From SZUA-22 sp963751695 (GTDB lineage: Bacteria > Bacteroidota > Ignavibacteria > Ignavibacteriales > Melioribacteraceae): 64,000 nucleotides of DNA. Each line of letters opens with the position of its first letter. The stretch's first letter is position 1. The stretch covers positions 186,001 through 250,000 of the forward strand of contig CAVVVP010000005.1 in the NCBI GenBank assembly GCA_963751695.1, read 5' to 3'. The translations under genes and the position numbers were made by a program. The notes beneath the pieces are model-generated. The model saw nothing but the letters and a program-made list of their open reading frames with translations. It was not told the origin of the DNA and ran no database searches. Of the stretch, positions 63,101 to 64,000 are shown in pieces.

Positions 63101-64000
63101 CTTCTCTTGCTTGCTCTTCTGCTTTTTTAAGATCGAGGAAACGGATATATGCTTGATCAAATACTTTTGCAAACCTCACCAAGAGGATCATAATTTCGTC
63201 AGCAACGGGCTGATGTGAAGTTAATAGAAAAAAGCCATGGGAGAAAAAGGCAGCCTGCTGAACTCTTCGACCTTTAATTTTAGATTCATCGATTGGGAGT
63301 TTAGCTTCTTTTTTTACAAATTTGAGCCAATCTTTCAAATTTTTACCAGTTAGGTCAATAAGTAACGAATCCTTCCCATCTTTCCATGCAGTATAAATTT
63401 TGGCTATACTGGTGGGTTCCTCGATTGAAAAGAAAAACTTATGATTAAGATCGTTCCCACCTTGATCAGTAACCCACAATTCAACATTTTTACTGTCTTC
63501 ATTAAAAATTCCGATACTCATCCGGTCAGGAATTTTTCCCAGTATTGCAAACTCTTCAAAAAGAACTTTCGCTGTTTCAGATAATTGCTCACTTTTATGT
63601 ATTGCCATAGCGCTGGCACGAACTCTTTCAAGGCCTGCTTCAATTTTTGCTTCTCTCGCATGAGCGTCTGCCTTCACAATATCCGCATATCTTCGATAAG
63701 CCAGACCAAATACATTTCTGACTTTATTTAAAATTTTAAGTTGATCTGCGTTGATGGGACTAAAGGTGGATATGCCTATTGAACCAACACCAATTGAAAA
63801 TTCATAGTAATAAAGACTTTCGGCTTGATCAAGCTTTGTATCTGGCATTTGCCCTTGGTCAATTCTCCATTTCTTCCATTCATCCAATTCATTACTGGTG
63901 AACTCGGTTATCATAAATTCTTTACTGGCTTCTCGCATTTTATTAACAAGTTCTATATTACTTGGATGGCTGTTGTAATCAACTTCGTTAATTCCTCCCA
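60105..64000 (-). CDS. Giant cytoplasmic SpoIIE phosphatase with six tandem GAF-like sensor modules, N-terminus beyond the window
   Basis: The reading frame is open to the window edge (GGINEVDYNSHPSNIELVNK precedes the ATG at 63938), so the visible 1,298 codons are incomplete. There are six GAF-like modules (the first is cut), each about 150 residues, separated by five almost identical helical linkers with the core REAQIEAALERVRARTMAMH. The last linker changes into the coiled coil NERKTQELEEARQLQLSM, followed by the SpoIIE PP2C domain with EVGGDYYDFH, GDATGHGMKAG, LSDGLPEL and DDDVTFVIIK. No membrane segment or signal peptide is seen, so sensing is cytoplasmic. See the repeat entry for linker positions. 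Confidence 0.88.
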   Translation of the reverse strand, partial: GGINEVDYNSHPSNIELVNKMREASKEFMITEFTSNELDEWKKWRIDQGQMPDTKLDQAESLYYYEFSIGVGSIGISTFSPINADQLKILNKVRNVFGLAYRRYADIVKADAHAREAKIEAGLERVRASAMAIHKSEQLSETAKVLFEEFAILGKIPDRMSIGIFNEDSKNVELWVTDQGGNDLNHKFFFSIEEPTSIAKIYTAWKDGKDSLLIDLTGKNLKDWLKFVKKEAKLPIDESKIKGRRVQQAAFFSHGFFLLTSHQPVADEIMILLVRFAKVFDQAYIRFLDLKKAEEQAREAQIEASLERVRARTMAMHQSSELKEVIQVVYDQFVQLNIHIEHAGFILDYKIRNDMHIWLADQHEVPSEVTIPYFDSPHWNSFIEAKEKGIDFFANHLSFDEKNKFYRDLFKFIPGVPEKTLEYYFSCPGLAISTVLLENVGLYIENFSGIPYSEEENDTLMRFGKVFQQTYTRFLDLIKAEAQAREAQIEAALERVRSRTMAMHKSEDLTSAVAAVFSELNELGFTTIRCGIGIFNDKSRKVNVWTASAGDSKDSAQLSGDEILEGHPLLEGIFNAWENQHDYSYVLEGEDLTNYYRNTSESNLPVTGPEKNDEKVTQYYYCVMFPAGGLFAFEENPFSDEAKLLMKRFADVFHLAFARHLDLKQAEVQAKEALIEAALERVRSKTMAMHNSQDVGATVVILFDEVLKLGLDKSIRCGIGILKKETDHMETWSATSDSKGEVDLKMGLLDMTIHPMLIGLKKAWQRGESGYSYDYIGDDVIKYYDALNKEPEYPFIRDLNKLPENEYHKSFFYPEGILFSFAPNPISDEAAKVLNRFASVFGQTYRRYLDLLKAEAQAREAQIEAALERVRARTMAMQKSNELAQTAAHLFSQLNELGIKPYRCNIAIIDTELNMCQLWSTTNHGNVIPTAASIPLDEYSVFKEMYDGWKSKKSGHVIKLNGEDRVNWTEYITKYVLFDAYKSKKIIKETLLRENTIFSNFYFKQGFFVIYTTEELSQANTKIIQRFAHIFEQTYTRFLDLHNAEIQNKIIQAENERKTQELEEARQLQLSMLPKELPKLPNLEIAVYMQTATEVGGDYYDFHVDEDGTLTAVIGDATGHGMKAGTIVTITKSLFNSLGSSKNILKTFSRISQVIKDMKFRQLSMCLSMLKINSNQLTLSSAAMPPALIYREKSRSVEEIEMKGMPLGAMKDFPYELHESQIENGDTILLLSDGLPELANSEQEMYGYDRIKNEFSIVGNKTPEEIISHFKSSASNWVNGNDPDDDVTFVIIKTNKK
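61368..63690 (-). repeat. Five in-frame linker repeats within the giant SpoIIE gene
   Basis: Linker copies lie at about 61368-61460, 61931-62023, 62489-62580, 63050-63140 and 63600-63690, a spacing of 550 to 563 bases. Each encodes about 30 residues with the core EAALERVRARTMAMHKS (variants: EAGLERVRASAMAIHKS, EASLERVRARTMAMHQS). The intervening ~460 bases per unit are strongly diverged. Confidence 0.85.

Noticed and set aside
1..64000. CRISPR arrays, tRNA/rRNA genes, insertion sequences and phage genes
   Set aside because: No short spaced repeats, no cloverleaf-like or rRNA-like stretches, no transposase or integrase motifs were seen. The only regular repeats are the protein linkers at 61-64 kb.

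Overview
The window looks like chromosomal DNA of an AT-rich, Gram-negative heterotroph of the FCB group (Bacteroidota / Ignavibacteriota / Marinimicrobia-like). Two exported proteins end in a type IX secretion (Por) sorting domain with a YPNPFNP motif. There is a CarboxypepD_reg-type outer-membrane receptor, several Bacteroidota-style Y_Y_Y propeller sensors, and many lipoproteins and signal peptides. Shine-Dalgarno sequences (AGGAG, GAGG) are common, which fits Ignavibacteria-like lineages at least as well as true Bacteroidia. The species cannot be fixed from the sequence alone.

Layout. (1) 1-10.9 kb, all minus strand: a TetR regulator, two small outer-membrane barrels, two DUF1254/DUF1214 proteins plus the relic of a third, an arylsulfatase, a PAP2-type acid phosphatase, a barrel channel and a partial lipidated Omp85 protein. 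Apart from TetR, everything is exported. (2) 11.2-15 kb, plus strand: a compact glycerol operon glpK-glpD-glpF. (3) 15-29.2 kb, minus strand: an organophosphate antiporter, a secreted propeller protein, a PBP4-type peptidase, a sodium/solute symporter, four exported Gfo/Idh/MocA oxidoreductases and two exported DUF6807 (PmoA-like) proteins. This is probably an oxidative carbohydrate or polyol pathway that begins in the periplasm. (4) 29.4-35.3 kb: a C39-like secreted protein, an outer-membrane receptor and its two-component system, then the orphan 3' end of a glycoside-hydrolase-like gene. (5) 35.6-45.1 kb: mostly housekeeping and metabolic genes (YgjP-like peptidase, hydroxyacid dehydrogenases, CBM9 protein, SlyD, AEC transporter, ManA, PruA, MsrB-MsrA). 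(6) 45.2-64 kb: a signalling block with one STAS anti-anti-sigma protein and four large SpoIIE-type PP2C phosphatases with different sensor halves. A T9SS cargo protein, a small lipoprotein and a pair of amidohydrolases, one of which has lost its metal ligands, are interspersed.

The most system-like content is region 6. Four sensors feed the same output domain beside a single STAS protein, but no RsbW/SpoIIAB-type kinase or sigma factor is present here. The last phosphatase has at least five near-identical signalling-helix linkers at about 0.56 kb spacing between divergent GAF-like modules, and it runs off the right edge.

A caution for every reader: at least eight genes or gene starts are broken by one- or two-base indels, mostly in homopolymers. 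The disrupted halves are otherwise well preserved, so most are probably sequencing or assembly errors. I list the halves separately and say how they join.
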